From: an uncultured Lachnospiraceae bacterium
GTDB taxonomy: Bacteria; Bacillota; Clostridia; Lachnospirales; Lachnospiraceae
Assembly: GCA_944381635.1 (NCBI GenBank)
Contig: CALWLY010000021.1
Coordinates: forward strand, 1 to 64,000
Direction: 5' to 3'
DNA: 64,000 nt
The position numbers were made by a program, and so were the translations under genes. This document shows positions 50,563 to 59,834 of the stretch, in pieces (the first letter of the stretch is position 1; the number at the start of each line of letters is the position of its first letter). The notes beneath the pieces are model-generated. The model did no database searches, was not told the DNA's origin, and was given only the letters and a program-made list of their open reading frames with translations.

Positions 50563-52077
50563 TTGGGACAGGCAGGACTGAAAGAAAAAGCGCTGGATAT
50601 GATAAAAGAATATGATATGCTGCGGCAGGGCGATCAGGTGGCGGCAGGAATCTCCGGAGGAGCAGATTCCGTGTGCCTTCTGTATCTTCTGGCAGAACTT
50701 CGGAAAGAAATCGGTTTTTCTCTGACAGCAGTGCATGTAAATCACGGACTTCGCACAGAAGCCGGAGAGGATGCAGATTATGTAAAAAAACTGTGCCGGC
50801 AGTGGGACGTTCCCTTTGTGCTGTTTGAGGAAGACGTAAAGGAACTGGCAGAAAAGTGGAAGTGTTCTCTGGAGGAAGCGGGAAGGAAGGTCCGGTACCG
50901 GGATATGGAGCAGGTGCTTTTGGAAAAGAAGGAGGAAGCTTTCCGAAAAGGAGAGGATTTTTCCGGTAAAATTGCAGTTGCCCACAACCAGAATGACAGG
51001 ACGGAAACGATGCTGTTTCACTTTTTCCGGGGAACCGGACTTGCGGGAATGGCCGGAATTCGTCCGGTAAGAGGAAATATCATCCGCCCGCTGCTTGGAG
51101 TGAGCAGGGAGGAAATCGAAGCCTTCCTTCTGGAAAAAGGAATTTCCTGGCGAATAGATAAAAGCAATCAGGAAAATATATATACGAGGAATAAGATAAG
51201 AAACTGTGTTTTGCCTTATGTGACAAAGGAGATTTGTCCGGAAGCGTCCGGACATCTGGCGGCGGAGGCAAAACTTTTGGAAAAGACAGCGCTTTTTTTA
51301 GAAAGACAGATGCAGAAGGCGTGGGAACGCTGTGTTTTGGCGAAAGAGGAAGAGGAAGGGAATGTTTCGGGACGGCGTATCCGAATCTCCATCCAGGCTC
51401 TTTTGCAGGAAGATGAGCTTTTGCAGGATATGGTTTTGAAAAAGGCGCTGGAGCAGGCGGCGGGAAGCGCAAAGGATCTTTCCAGCGTCCATGTGGCGTC
51501 GGTGCGGGGGCTGCTGGCCTCACAGAGCGGCAGATTTGTGAATCTTCCCTATCAGGTAAAAGCGCAGAGGAATTTTTCTCTTCTGGAAATTTTTAAAGAA
51601 GGGGAAAAGGAGAAAGGGAATAATAAAAAGAATAACAAAGGGAACGAGAAAGGGGACAGTCCCGAAAGGATTGTCATTCGAAAAGAAGAATTGGAAGAGA
51701 AGGGAAGCCTGTGTGTGCAGGTTCCCGGTCTTGGAGAAGTAAATTTTTCCGTGGAACCCTTTTTCCATCAAAAAATCCCTCAAAAGACATATACGAAATG
51801 GCTGGATTATGATAAAATAATGAAATCTGTGGAATTCAGACGCCGGAACAGCCAGGATTATCTGACCATCAACGACGAAGGGCAGAAAAAGAAGCTGAAG
51901 GCCTATCTGATTCAGGAGAAAATACCGTCAGAAGAAAGAGAAGCGATGATGTTTCTGGCAGAAGAAAATCACATCTTATGGGTGCCCGGGCACCGCATCA
52001 GCGCGGCTTACAAAGTGACTGCACAGACGAAGAGAGTGTTAAAAATACAAAGTTCAGGAGGAAAAGAAAGTGGCTGA
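50563..52077 (+). CDS. tilS: tRNA(Ile)-lysidine synthase
   Basis: Modifies C34 of the CAU anticodon of tRNA-Ile to lysidine. The PP-loop motif is AAGISGGADSVCLLYLL near residue 30, with HNQNDRTETMLFHFFRGTG and the TilS-specific GIRPVRGNIIRPLLGVSREE. A large C-terminal tRNA-binding region follows (total 504 aa). A Lys/Asn-rich linker (NNKKNNKGNEKG) near residue 355 looks disordered. The start is TTG 50563, 8 nt after GAGG. It overlaps hpt by 8 nt. Confidence 0.93.
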   Translation: MGQAGLKEKALDMIKEYDMLRQGDQVAAGISGGADSVCLLYLLAELRKEIGFSLTAVHVNHGLRTEAGEDADYVKKLCRQWDVPFVLFEEDVKELAEKWKCSLEEAGRKVRYRDMEQVLLEKKEEAFRKGEDFSGKIAVAHNQNDRTETMLFHFFRGTGLAGMAGIRPVRGNIIRPLLGVSREEIEAFLLEKGISWRIDKSNQENIYTRNKIRNCVLPYVTKEICPEASGHLAAEAKLLEKTALFLERQMQKAWERCVLAKEEEEGNVSGRRIRISIQALLQEDELLQDMVLKKALEQAAGSAKDLSSVHVASVRGLLASQSGRFVNLPYQVKAQRNFSLLEIFKEGEKEKGNNKKNNKGNEKGDSPERIVIRKEELEEKGSLCVQVPGLGEVNFSVEPFFHQKIPQKTYTKWLDYDKIMKSVEFRRRNSQDYLTINDEGQKKKLKAYLIQEKIPSEEREAMMFLAEENHILWVPGHRISAAYKVTAQTKRVLKIQSSGGKESG

Positions 52078-52594
52078 AAGAATTAAAGTGTTACTGACAG
52101 AAGAGGAAGTTGACAGAAAGATCAAAGAAATCGGAGAACAGATCAGCAAAGACTATGAGGGAAAACAGGTACATCTGGTATGCGTGTTAAAGGGCGGCAG
52201 CTTCTTTATGTGTGAGCTGGCAAAAAGAATCACTGTTCCGGTATCTTTGGACTTCATGTCCGTATCCAGTTACGGAAGCTCCACAAAATCAAGCGGCGTA
52301 GTAAAGATCGTGAAAGATCTGGACGAGCCTTTAAAAGACAAACACGTGATTGTCATCGAAGACATTGTGGATTCCGGAAGGACATTAAGCTATCTGATGG
52401 CTATGTTAAAAGACAGACATCCGGCAAGCCTGCGACTGTGTACATTGCTTGACAAACCCGACAGAAGAGTGGTGGATGTACATGTGGATTACACAGGATT
52501 TCAGATTCCCGATGAATTTGTGGTAGGTTATGGTTTGGACTATGATCAGAAGTACAGAAACCTTCCTTATATCGGACTGGTAGAACTGGACTAA
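52070..52594 (+). CDS. hpt: Hypoxanthine phosphoribosyltransferase
   Basis: Salvages hypoxanthine and guanine to IMP and GMP with PRPP. It is 174 aa. The PRPP-binding signature VIVIEDIVDSGRTLSYL is at about residues 88-104; VCVLKGGSFFMCELAKRI and RNLPYIGLVELD are also typical. GTG 52070 lies inside the tilS 3' end after AGGAGG, giving translational coupling. The tilS-hpt-ftsH order is conserved in Firmicutes. Confidence 0.96.
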   Translation: MAERIKVLLTEEEVDRKIKEIGEQISKDYEGKQVHLVCVLKGGSFFMCELAKRITVPVSLDFMSVSSYGSSTKSSGVVKIVKDLDEPLKDKHVIVIEDIVDSGRTLSYLMAMLKDRHPASLRLCTLLDKPDRRVVDVHVDYTGFQIPDEFVVGYGLDYDQKYRNLPYIGLVELD

Positions 52595-52683
52595 AAGGCA
52601 GAAAGCTTTTGCCTTTCAAGGAAACATACGAAAAAAATAACAAAAAGACAGTGCCGTAAAAAGCGGCAGAATGAGAGGAAAAA

Positions 52684-54531
52684 TTGAATAAAAGCGGCAG
52701 AACATTTAATATGGTTTTTATTCTCCTTCTGGTAGTCCTTTTTGCGATGATGTGGTCCAGCACTTTGAGAAGAGTGGATGAGAACTACACGCAGAAACAG
52801 TTTCAGGAGGACCTTCAGAACGGAGAAGTCACCGGTATGGTAATTATTCAGAACGAGGAGACGCCTACCGGTTCAGCAAGGGTTCATCTGCAGGATGGAG
52901 AGAGAACTCTGAATGTAGTGGATGTAAAGGATTTGATTGCGGACGCAGAGCAGTATGACGTGGATTACGTAGTCAGGGATGTGCCCGGAGAAAATATTTT
53001 CCTGGCTTATATCCTTCCTGTGATCGCCATTGTGGGCATGGGCTTTTTCTTCTTTATGCTGATCAACGCCCAGAACGCCGGAAACAGCGGCAACGGAAAG
53101 ATGATGAACTTTGGAAAAAGCCGTGCCAGAATGAGCGTGGCAGGTGAAAACAAAGTTACGTTAAAAGATGTGGCAGGACTGAAAGAAGAAAAAGAAGACC
53201 TGGAAGAAATTGTGGAATTCTTAAAACAGCCTGCCAAATTTACAAAAGTGGGAGCGAGAATTCCCAAGGGCGTTTTGCTGGAGGGACCTCCCGGAACCGG
53301 AAAGACTTTGCTTGCAAAAGCGATCGCCGGGGAGGCAAATGTGCCGTTCTTCAGCATTTCCGGATCTGACTTTGTGGAAATGTTTGTAGGTGTAGGTGCT
53401 TCCCGTGTAAGAGATCTGTTTGCGGAAGCCAAGAAAAACGCTCCCTGCATTGTTTTTATCGATGAAATTGATGCGGTGGCAAGACGAAGAGGAACCGGTA
53501 TGGGCGGCGGCCATGATGAAAGAGAGCAGACTTTGAACCAGATGCTTGTGGAAATGGACGGATTCGGAGTCAACGAAGGCATTATTGTGCTGGCAGCCAC
53601 CAACCGTGTGGATATTCTGGACCCGGCTATTTTAAGACCCGGACGTTTCGACAGAAAGATTGCAGTGGGCAGACCCGATGTGGGAGGCAGAGAGGATATC
53701 CTCAAAGTCCATGCAAAGAACAAACCTCTGGCGGAAGATGTAGATTTAAAACAGGTAGCTCAGACTACGGCGGGATTTACCGGAGCAGACCTGGAAAATC
53801 TGTTGAACGAATCCGCAATCGTGGCGGCTAAGGAAGACCGTGCTTACATCAATCAGGAAGACATAAAGAAAGCTTTCGTGAAGGTGGGAATCGGTGCGGA
53901 GAAAAAAAGCCGTATCATTTCAGATAAAGAGAAAAAAATTACAGCCTACCATGAGGCGGGACATGCGATTCTTTTCCATGTGCTTCCGGATGTGGGCCCT
54001 GTATACACAGTTTCCATCATCCCTACAGGTGTAGGTGCGGCAGGTTATACCATGCCTTTGCCGGAAAAAGATGAGATGTTTATGACAAAAGGTCAGATGC
54101 TTCAGGAAATCATGGTATCACTGGGCGGACGGATTGCTGAGGAACTGATTTTTGAGGACGTGACGACCGGCGCGTCAAGCGATATCAAGAAGGCTACCAA
54201 GATTGCCAAAAGCATGGTAACCCGTTACGGTATGTCCGATGACATCGGCGTGATCTGCTACGATGACGACGATGATGAAGTTTTCATCGGAAGAGACCTG
54301 GCACATGCAAAAGCACACAGCGAGATGATCAGCGGCGAGATTGACAGGGAAATCAAAAAGATTATCGACAGCTGCTATGCAAAAGCAAAAGAATTCATCG
54401 TGGAAAATCAGAGCATTCTTCACAGCTGTGCAGAGCTTCTTCTGGAAAAAGAGAAGATAGGAAGAGAAGAGTTCGAAGCGCTTTTCGGGGAGAAAAAGGT
54501 TGCATTGAAGAAAGAAAACTACCAGGATTAG
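52684..54531 (+). CDS. ftsH: ATP-dependent membrane zinc protease FtsH
   Basis: Membrane-bound AAA+ protease for quality control and regulation. It is 615 aa with two N-terminal helices (residues 10-27 and about 106-123), AAA domain with Walker [18 protein letters not shown] and Walker [18 protein letters not shown], the second region [20 protein letters not shown], and the zinc site HEAGH. An acidic run DDDDDEVF lies in the protease domain. The start is TTG 52684 after GAGG. It is followed by a terminator. Confidence 0.97.
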   Translation: MNKSGRTFNMVFILLLVVLFAMMWSSTLRRVDENYTQKQFQEDLQNGEVTGMVIIQNEETPTGSARVHLQDGERTLNVVDVKDLIADAEQYDVDYVVRDVPGENIFLAYILPVIAIVGMGFFFFMLINAQNAGNSGNGKMMNFGKSRARMSVAGENKVTLKDVAGLKEEKEDLEEIVEFLKQPAKFTKVGARIPKGVLLEGPPGTGKTLLAKAIAGEANVPFFSISGSDFVEMFVGVGASRVRDLFAEAKKNAPCIVFIDEIDAVARRRGTGMGGGHDEREQTLNQMLVEMDGFGVNEGIIVLAATNRVDILDPAILRPGRFDRKIAVGRPDVGGREDILKVHAKNKPLAEDVDLKQVAQTTAGFTGADLENLLNESAIVAAKEDRAYINQEDIKKAFVKVGIGAEKKSRIISDKEKKITAYHEAGHAILFHVLPDVGPVYTVSIIPTGVGAAGYTMPLPEKDEMFMTKGQMLQEIMVSLGGRIAEELIFEDVTTGASSDIKKATKIAKSMVTRYGMSDDIGVICYDDDDDEVFIGRDLAHAKAHSEMISGEIDREIKKIIDSCYAKAKEFIVENQSILHSCAELLLEKEKIGREEFEALFGEKKVALKKENYQD

Positions 54532-54776
54532 TAAAAATATACAAAAATGAGGATTCGAATTTGTGATATTTGTGAATTCTTGGTATGTACAAAAAGGGCT
54601 TGGTTTGCTATTATACTACTTGTAACCCCCCCCAATACATTATATAGTTTTTTGCTATACCCCATAAGAAGAAATACCTTCTCTAAAAAGGACAGCTTTT
54701 AAGCTGTCTTTTTTCCTTTTACGGGATTTTATTTTCTTGTTCGTCTTTTTCACAGTACATCTGAAAGAATCAAAAA
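54532..54776. other. Intergenic stretch after ftsH
   Basis: Carries the ftsH terminator and otherwise A/T-rich DNA with a C8 run (54627-54634). Nothing else recognised. Confidence 0.5.
54685..54714 (+). terminator. Terminator of ftsH
   Basis: GACAGCTT / AAGCTGTC stem (54691-54708) with flanking A and T runs, ending TTTTTT. Confidence 0.88.
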
Positions 54777-54947
54777 TTTGTAACAGTTCAGCCCGCGCCA
54801 TTCGAAAAACCGCACTGACGTGCTTACTGCGGCTGCGCCGCTGTTTTTCTCATTGATTGGCGCTTAGCTCATCTGCGTATCGACGGCAGAATTTTTATGC
54901 GAGCACAAATCCTGCCGCCGATACGCAGATGGCTGAACTGTCACAAA
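54777..54947. repeat. 171-bp multi-armed inverted repeat (three-way junction)
   Basis: Outer arms TTTGTAACAGTTCAGCC (54777-54793) and GGCTGAACTGTCACAAA (54931-54947). Inside are arm 1, GCGCCA (54795)/TGGCGC (54858) with GAAAAAC/GTTTTTC and CCGCA/TGCGG, and arm 2, CATCTGCGTATCG-A-CGGCAG (54870-54889)/CTGCCG-C-CGATACGCAGATG (54912-54931). Nearly every base is paired. No T-tract or coding frame is present. Its nature is unknown: mobile element, regulatory RNA or long attenuator of the GH13 gene. Confidence 0.8.
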
Positions 54948-54972
54948 AATTCTTTTGCTTTGCGGCAAAGAC

Positions 54973-55001
54973 TTGAATGTAGTAATTTTCTATTATACAA
55001 T
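54973..55001 (+). promoter_or_regulatory. Promoter of the GH13 gene
   Basis: TTGAAT (54973-54978), 17-nt spacer, TACAAT (54996-55001), 55 nt before the ATG. Confidence 0.8.
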
Positions 55002-55056
55002 AAAAGTAGTGCCCTCTTTATGAGAACGCTTAATATTAGAAAGGAATGGAAGCTAC

Positions 55057-57213
55057 ATGAAATTTGATCGATTTCTCCGGGCTCAGCAGCAGCAGCAGTA
55101 CATCAACAGTATGAGGCCTGTGTTCAGTAAGCGTGCACTTTTCAGTGACACCACAGAAAATTTTGTTACCCCGGCGGAACCGATGCCGTACAGTGAAGTT
55201 TCAATCCGGTTTCGTTCCAAAAAGAGTAATGTGGACAGAGTTTTTCTGATTTACAAAGGACAGAAGCATCTGATGTTCAAGGAATATTCAGACAGCATGT
55301 TCGACTATTATCAGATTCAGCTGGAGCTGGACAATGAAAAAATACGTTATTATTTTGAGATCAACGCGGGGAATGTGACCTGTTATTACGATTCCCGAGG
55401 CGTAGTCAAGCGCCCGGAGGAGCATTATTATTTTCAGATTATCCCCGGATTTTCTACGCCGGACTGGGCAAAAGGAGCGGTCATGTACCAGATTTATGTG
55501 GACCGTTTCTGCAACGGCGATAAAAGCAATGACGTTTTGGATCACGAATACCAGTACATTGGGGATAAGACGGTCCAGGTAAAAGACTGGTATCGATACC
55601 CTGCGCAGATGGATGTGCGCGAATTTTATGGCGGAGATTTACAGGGAGTCCTTGATAAGATGGATTATCTGCAGGATCTTGGAATCGAGGTAATCTATTT
55701 TAATCCTCTGTTTGTATCACCTTCCAATCACAAATATGACATTCAGGACTACGATTATATAGATCCCCATATCGGGAAGATCATCCATGATGAAGGAGAA
55801 CTTTTAGAGGACTGGCAGACGGATAACCTGGGAGCAACCCGTTATATTGACCGTGTGACCAACAAGGAAAATCTGGAAGCCAGCAATCAGCTTTTTATCC
55901 AGGTGGTAAAAGAAGCACATAAAAGAGGCATGAAGGTGATTCTGGACGGTGTTTTCAATCATTGCGGTTCCTTTAACAAATGGCTGGACCGGGAACGTAT
56001 TTATGAAAATGCGCCGGGCTATCCAAAGGGAGCTTATGTGTCCGCTGACAGCCCGTATCACAATTACTTTCACTTTTATGACCAGTCACGTTTCCCTTAC
56101 AACCCCACTTATGACGGTTGGTGGGGACATGACACGCTTCCCAAGTTAAACTATGAAGGCTCCAGAGAGCTGGAAGAATATATTTTATACATTGCACGCA
56201 AATGGGTGTCTCCTCCGTACAATGCGGACGGATGGCGTCTTGATGTGGCGGCGGATCTGGGACACTCTCCGGAATACAATCATAAATTCTGGCATGAGTT
56301 CCGGCGGGCGGTTAAAAGTGCTAACCCGGACGCCCTGATTTTAGCGGAGCATTACGGAGATCCCTCCCCCTGGCTGCAGGGAGATCAGTGGGATTCTGTC
56401 ATGAATTATGACGCATTTATGGAACCAGTGACCTGGTTTTTGACAGGAATGCAGAAGCACAGCGACGATTATCGTCAGGATCTGTATGGAAATGCGGACA
56501 GCTTCTGGGGAGCGATGGGTTACCATTGCGCTTGTATGTCTACGCCCTCCTGGCAGGTAGCCATGAATGAACTTTCCAATCACGACCATTCCCGTTTCCT
56601 TACCAGAACCAATAAGAAAGTGGGAAGAACCAACACGCTGGGCCCCGAAGCGGCCAATGAGGGCGTGGATAAGGCAGTGATGAGGGAAGCGGTAGTCATT
56701 CAGATGACATGGCCGGGCGCGCCTACCATTTACTACGGCGATGAGGCCGGAGTCTGCGGTTTTACCGATCCGGATAACCGGAGAACTTATCCCTGGGGAA
56801 GAGAAGACAAGGAGCTGATCGCTTTCCATAAGGAGGCAATCCGGATCCACAAGGAAAATCCGGAATTCCGAAAAGGTTCTCTTCGCTGGCTGTTAGGTGA
56901 GTACAATATGATCGGCTACGGCAGATTTACGGCGGAAAGTCACTCCGTGATTCTTGTAAACAATAACGAACACGAGGTGACCAAGGAAATTTCCGTCTGG
57001 GAAGTGGGAATGCCCAGAGACGCCGAGCTTGTCAGACTGTTTCTTACCAGTTCGGAAGGGTTTAACACAGAGCCGGAAAATTACCGGCTGATCAACGGAA
57101 AATTAAACATCACAATGCCGGCGAAATCAGCGGTAATTCTGCAGCACCAGAACGAAAAGAAGACGGTGTACGAGAAGCAGAAAGTGAGAAAAAATTTCTT
57201 GCAATTCCGATAG
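55057..57213 (+). CDS. Cyclomaltodextrinase/neopullulanase-type amylase (GH13)
   Basis: Cytosolic alpha-glucan hydrolase, 718 aa. An N-terminal starch-binding-like beta domain (CBM34 type, residues 1-130) precedes the (beta/alpha)8 barrel. The catalytic set is visible: nucleophile Asp in ADGWRLDVAADLGH, acid/base Glu in ALILAEHYGDPSPW and the third Asp in NELSNHDHSRF. VILDGVFNHCG is conserved region I. CBM34 and the long barrel fit enzymes that cut cyclodextrins, pullulan or maltodextrins. No signal peptide is present. It begins MKFDRFLRAQQQQQYIN, an unusual Gln run. tRNA genes follow. Confidence 0.92.
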   Translation: MKFDRFLRAQQQQQYINSMRPVFSKRALFSDTTENFVTPAEPMPYSEVSIRFRSKKSNVDRVFLIYKGQKHLMFKEYSDSMFDYYQIQLELDNEKIRYYFEINAGNVTCYYDSRGVVKRPEEHYYFQIIPGFSTPDWAKGAVMYQIYVDRFCNGDKSNDVLDHEYQYIGDKTVQVKDWYRYPAQMDVREFYGGDLQGVLDKMDYLQDLGIEVIYFNPLFVSPSNHKYDIQDYDYIDPHIGKIIHDEGELLEDWQTDNLGATRYIDRVTNKENLEASNQLFIQVVKEAHKRGMKVILDGVFNHCGSFNKWLDRERIYENAPGYPKGAYVSADSPYHNYFHFYDQSRFPYNPTYDGWWGHDTLPKLNYEGSRELEEYILYIARKWVSPPYNADGWRLDVAADLGHSPEYNHKFWHEFRRAVKSANPDALILAEHYGDPSPWLQGDQWDSVMNYDAFMEPVTWFLTGMQKHSDDYRQDLYGNADSFWGAMGYHCACMSTPSWQVAMNELSNHDHSRFLTRTNKKVGRTNTLGPEAANEGVDKAVMREAVVIQMTWPGAPTIYYGDEAGVCGFTDPDNRRTYPWGREDKELIAFHKEAIRIHKENPEFRKGSLRWLLGEYNMIGYGRFTAESHSVILVNNNEHEVTKEISVWEVGMPRDAELVRLFLTSSEGFNTEPENYRLINGKLNITMPAKSAVILQHQNEKKTVYEKQKVRKNFLQFR

Positions 57214-57227
57214 AGGTATGTTATAAA
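57199..57227 (+). promoter_or_regulatory. Promoter of the tRNA-Tyr/tRNA-Leu unit
   Basis: TTGCAA (57199-57204), 17-nt spacer, TATAAA (57222-57227), overlapping the end of the GH13 gene and 35 nt before tRNA-Tyr. Confidence 0.8.
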
Positions 57228-57262
57228 TGTATATTGTCAGGGTTTGAGAAAACCCTGCACAT

Positions 57263-57344
57263 GGATGGATTCCCGAGTGGCCAAAGGGGACAGACTGTAA
57301 ATCTGCTGCAAATTGCTTCGGTGGTTCGAATCCACCTCCATCCA
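57263..57344 (+). tRNA. tRNA-Tyr (GTA)
   Basis: Acceptor GGATGGA pairs with TCCATCC; anticodon loop CTGTAAA with anticodon GTA; a long variable arm as expected for bacterial tRNA-Tyr; TTCGAAT T-loop. CCA is not encoded (TTTT follows the discriminator A). Confidence 0.97.
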
Positions 57345-57391
57345 TTTTTCGAATTCTTATGGGATTCGGGAAATCTGCAAATAGGTATTTT

Positions 57392-57475
57392 GCCGGCGTG
57401 GCGGAATAGGCAGACGCAAGGGACTTAAAATCCCTCGGTGGCAACACCGTACCGGTTCAAGTCCGGTCGCCGGCA
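57392..57475 (+). tRNA. tRNA-Leu (TAA)
   Basis: Acceptor GCCGGCG pairs with CGCCGGC; anticodon loop CTTAAAA with anticodon TAA; long variable arm CGGTGGCAACACCG; TTCAAGT T-loop. CCA is not encoded. Confidence 0.97.
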
Positions 57476-57483
57476 GGTAGAGT

Positions 57484-57520
57484 AAAGCTGTAAACTCGGG
57501 TAGGAGTTTATAGCTTTTTT
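57484..57520 (+). terminator. Terminator of the tRNA unit
   Basis: AAAGCTGTAAACTC / GAGTTTATAGCTTT with a 6-nt loop and a T6 run. Confidence 0.92.
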
Positions 57521-57556
57521 CGTATGATGGGAAATAAAATTTCTCATCATATGAAA
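57521..57556 (+). repeat. Hairpin resembling the 5' part of the GCTCCGCTG repeats (F)
   Basis: TATGATGGGAAAT / ATTTCTCATCATA with a 3-nt loop, then AAAAAAG. The core that follows in copies A-D is absent. Its form and position after a terminator match copies A and B. It lies between the tRNA unit and jetA. Confidence 0.45.
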
Positions 57557-57627
57557 AAAGAACGAGAAACCGCACTGCGGGATTTTTAATTGCTAGGATG
57601 GGAAACAAAAGAGAAGGACGGTGAAAA

Positions 57628-59169
57628 ATGCAGCGATTACAGGAAATACCGGATTCCCTGTGGAGATTGTTCCGTTCGGGGAACCGGATGGTTTATATAG
57701 AAGCCTTGCTGAAGATCAACGAAGAGTACCAGTACAACAATTATTTTCTCAGTGAAGACGTATGTCTCATGGTACTGGGAAATTATTTCGCGCAGAAAGC
57801 AATTACCACACAGCTTTTATGGCAGGATGATTTCGAGGAAGATGCGGATGAGACGGAATCTCCGGCCAGAAGAATTTTGACCTGGCTGATCAAGACAAAG
57901 TGGCTCAGAAGGCTGGAAGATTATGCGAACGGTATCACCAATATAGCGATTCCGGATTACGCGGCCGTCTTTATTGAGGCTTTTGAGAGGCTTGTAAACG
58001 AGGATGAGGATGATACGGATATTTATATCCAGAATATTTACGCGATCCTTTTTTCTTATAAAAACGATGTGACAAGCGGAGAAGGACTGTTAAAGACCGC
58101 TATGGTGAATACCAGAAAGTTAAATAAGGTTCTTCAGGATATGCTTCACAATATGGACCGCTTTTTCGGCAGCCTGTTGGAACAGGAATCTTACGGGGAT
58201 CTGCTCAAGGAGCATCTGCATACTTATGTGGAAGAGATCGTGCGCAAGAAATACCACATTTTAAAGACTACCGATAACTTTTATTTGTATAAAAACAATA
58301 TCCGAACCTTGTTAAAGGAAATTGAGGAGAAGGAAAACAAAAGTCTTATAGCCCTGGAACGTTTGGCTGACCAGCTGCAGGAAAAAATAGAGTTGGCGGA
58401 ACGGAAAGCCGGGGAGTCGTCCAGAGCTTTGGAGGAAGAACGTGACGGGGAAGAGTCGGAGGAAAAAAACCGGCAGGCAAAATTGGCGGAACAGCAGGCC
58501 AGAAAGGACGCTCAGGAGCTGATGCTATTGCAGATTGAAGAAAAAAGGCTGACCGCAAGAATTAAAGCCAAGTATCAGGCCCTTGCTATGCTGGAGGATA
58601 TTGAGCGCGGCTTTGCCGATATGGAAAAGCGCATCTCCAACATGGACAAGGAACACATGAAATATATTCGTGCCACGGTGACCCGCCTGAATTATCTGCT
58701 GAACGAAGAAGAAAATGTAAAGGGACTGGTCATCGATCTTCTGGGTCAGCTGGCAGAAGGAGGAGAGGAAAGGCTGTCCATGGCAGCGGAAAAAATGAAT
58801 TTTTCCAGACAGACGATTGTCTCCCCTTACTCCCTTTATAAAAGGCGCGGAGAGAGAAAGAATTTTTATGATGAGCTTTATGAACAGGAAGATACCGATG
58901 AACTTGGCAGAGAGGAAGTTTTGAAGCTCAACAGAATGAAAAACCGGTACAGCAAAAAGGAAATCATAGACTTTGTGGAAGAAAAAATGAAAGGAAATGT
59001 ACTGAAGCTGGAAAACGACAGTATTCAGAGTGAGGAAGATTTTGAAAAACTGATTTTGGCTTATGACTTTTCCATGCGAAAGGAAAGCCCGTTTTTAGTG
59101 GAAGCAGAGGAGGAAATTCTGCAAAACGAACATTTCCTTTATCCGGAATTAAAATTTGTGCGCAAGTAA
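57628..59169 (+). CDS. Wadjet JetA-like kleisin (DUF5716; MksF-like)
   Basis: Kleisin-like subunit of an SMC-type complex, 513 aa. It begins MQRLQEIPDSLWRLFRSGNR and contains a long coiled coil (about residues 230-320, ERLADQLQEKIELAERKAGE) and a winged-helix-like N-terminal half. The C-terminal part ends FVRK. The family is, as far as I recall, named JetA in type II Wadjet systems, which protect against plasmids. It starts a JetA-JetB-JetC operon (47 nt before jetB) beside tRNA genes. No transposon traces are seen around it. Confidence 0.8.
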   Translation: MQRLQEIPDSLWRLFRSGNRMVYIEALLKINEEYQYNNYFLSEDVCLMVLGNYFAQKAITTQLLWQDDFEEDADETESPARRILTWLIKTKWLRRLEDYANGITNIAIPDYAAVFIEAFERLVNEDEDDTDIYIQNIYAILFSYKNDVTSGEGLLKTAMVNTRKLNKVLQDMLHNMDRFFGSLLEQESYGDLLKEHLHTYVEEIVRKKYHILKTTDNFYLYKNNIRTLLKEIEEKENKSLIALERLADQLQEKIELAERKAGESSRALEEERDGEESEEKNRQAKLAEQQARKDAQELMLLQIEEKRLTARIKAKYQALAMLEDIERGFADMEKRISNMDKEHMKYIRATVTRLNYLLNEEENVKGLVIDLLGQLAEGGEERLSMAAEKMNFSRQTIVSPYSLYKRRGERKNFYDELYEQEDTDELGREEVLKLNRMKNRYSKKEIIDFVEEKMKGNVLKLENDSIQSEEDFEKLILAYDFSMRKESPFLVEAEEEILQNEHFLYPELKFVRK

Positions 59170-59216
59170 AAGACCGGGATCAAAAGCCGCTCAGGCGGCA
59201 GAACGAGAGGTAGGGA

Positions 59217-59834
59217 ATGATAGAATATTTTGAACAGTTAAGCCCCTCTGAACAGGAGGAGCTGACAGAAGCTGTCAAGCTTTTATGGAATCAGACCTAT
59301 GTGCTGGAGAAAAAGTATAATAAAAGTCAGAACCGGACGATTTCCAATCCGGACTTTAAGGCCGTGGACCGACATCTTGCCTTTTTGCAGGAGTACTTTA
59401 AAATTTCCGGAGTGGAAGTGGTGGAAAACAGTCAGGTGGGGATGATTTACTTAAGAGGCGAGGGGCTTGTGGGAGATAAACTTTCCAGGTTGGCTACGCT
59501 GTATGTATTGATCATGAAACTGATTTATGATGAACAGCTGGCGATGGCTTCCGCCAGTGCCAACGTATTTACCACTTTAGGGGACATGCATGAACGGCTG
59601 GCAGGTTTTCGTCTCATGAAGGGACAGCCGGCTCCTACGGAAATAAGAAAAGCGCTTCGCTTTTTGAAAAAATATCAGATTATCGAAGTTTTGGACAGCA
59701 TGGAAGATACGGAAAATGACACCAGAATTCTGATTTATCCAAGTATCAGCATGATTCTTCTCGGAGAAGATATCAGAGCGCTTTTGGATAGTTTTAAGGA
59801 AATGGAGAGAGAGGATGCAGAAACAGAGATTTGA
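59217..59834 (+). CDS. Wadjet JetB-like protein (DUF4194; MksE-like)
   Basis: The small kleisin-binding (KITE) subunit of a Wadjet/Mks complex, 205 aa. It begins MIEYFEQLSPSEQEELTEAV and has two winged-helix-like regions. The block RLATLYVLIMKLIYDEQLAM and the later PAPTEIRKALRFLKKYQIIEV are typical of DUF4194. It overlaps jetC by 20 nt, so the stoichiometry is likely coupled. Confidence 0.85.
   Translation: MIEYFEQLSPSEQEELTEAVKLLWNQTYVLEKKYNKSQNRTISNPDFKAVDRHLAFLQEYFKISGVEVVENSQVGMIYLRGEGLVGDKLSRLATLYVLIMKLIYDEQLAMASASANVFTTLGDMHERLAGFRLMKGQPAPTEIRKALRFLKKYQIIEVLDSMEDTENDTRILIYPSISMILLGEDIRALLDSFKEMEREDAETEI

Noticed and set aside
57236..57480. A third tRNA or rRNA in the tRNA unit
   Set aside because: Only tRNA-Tyr and tRNA-Leu fold; the remaining DNA is the promoter, spacer and terminator.
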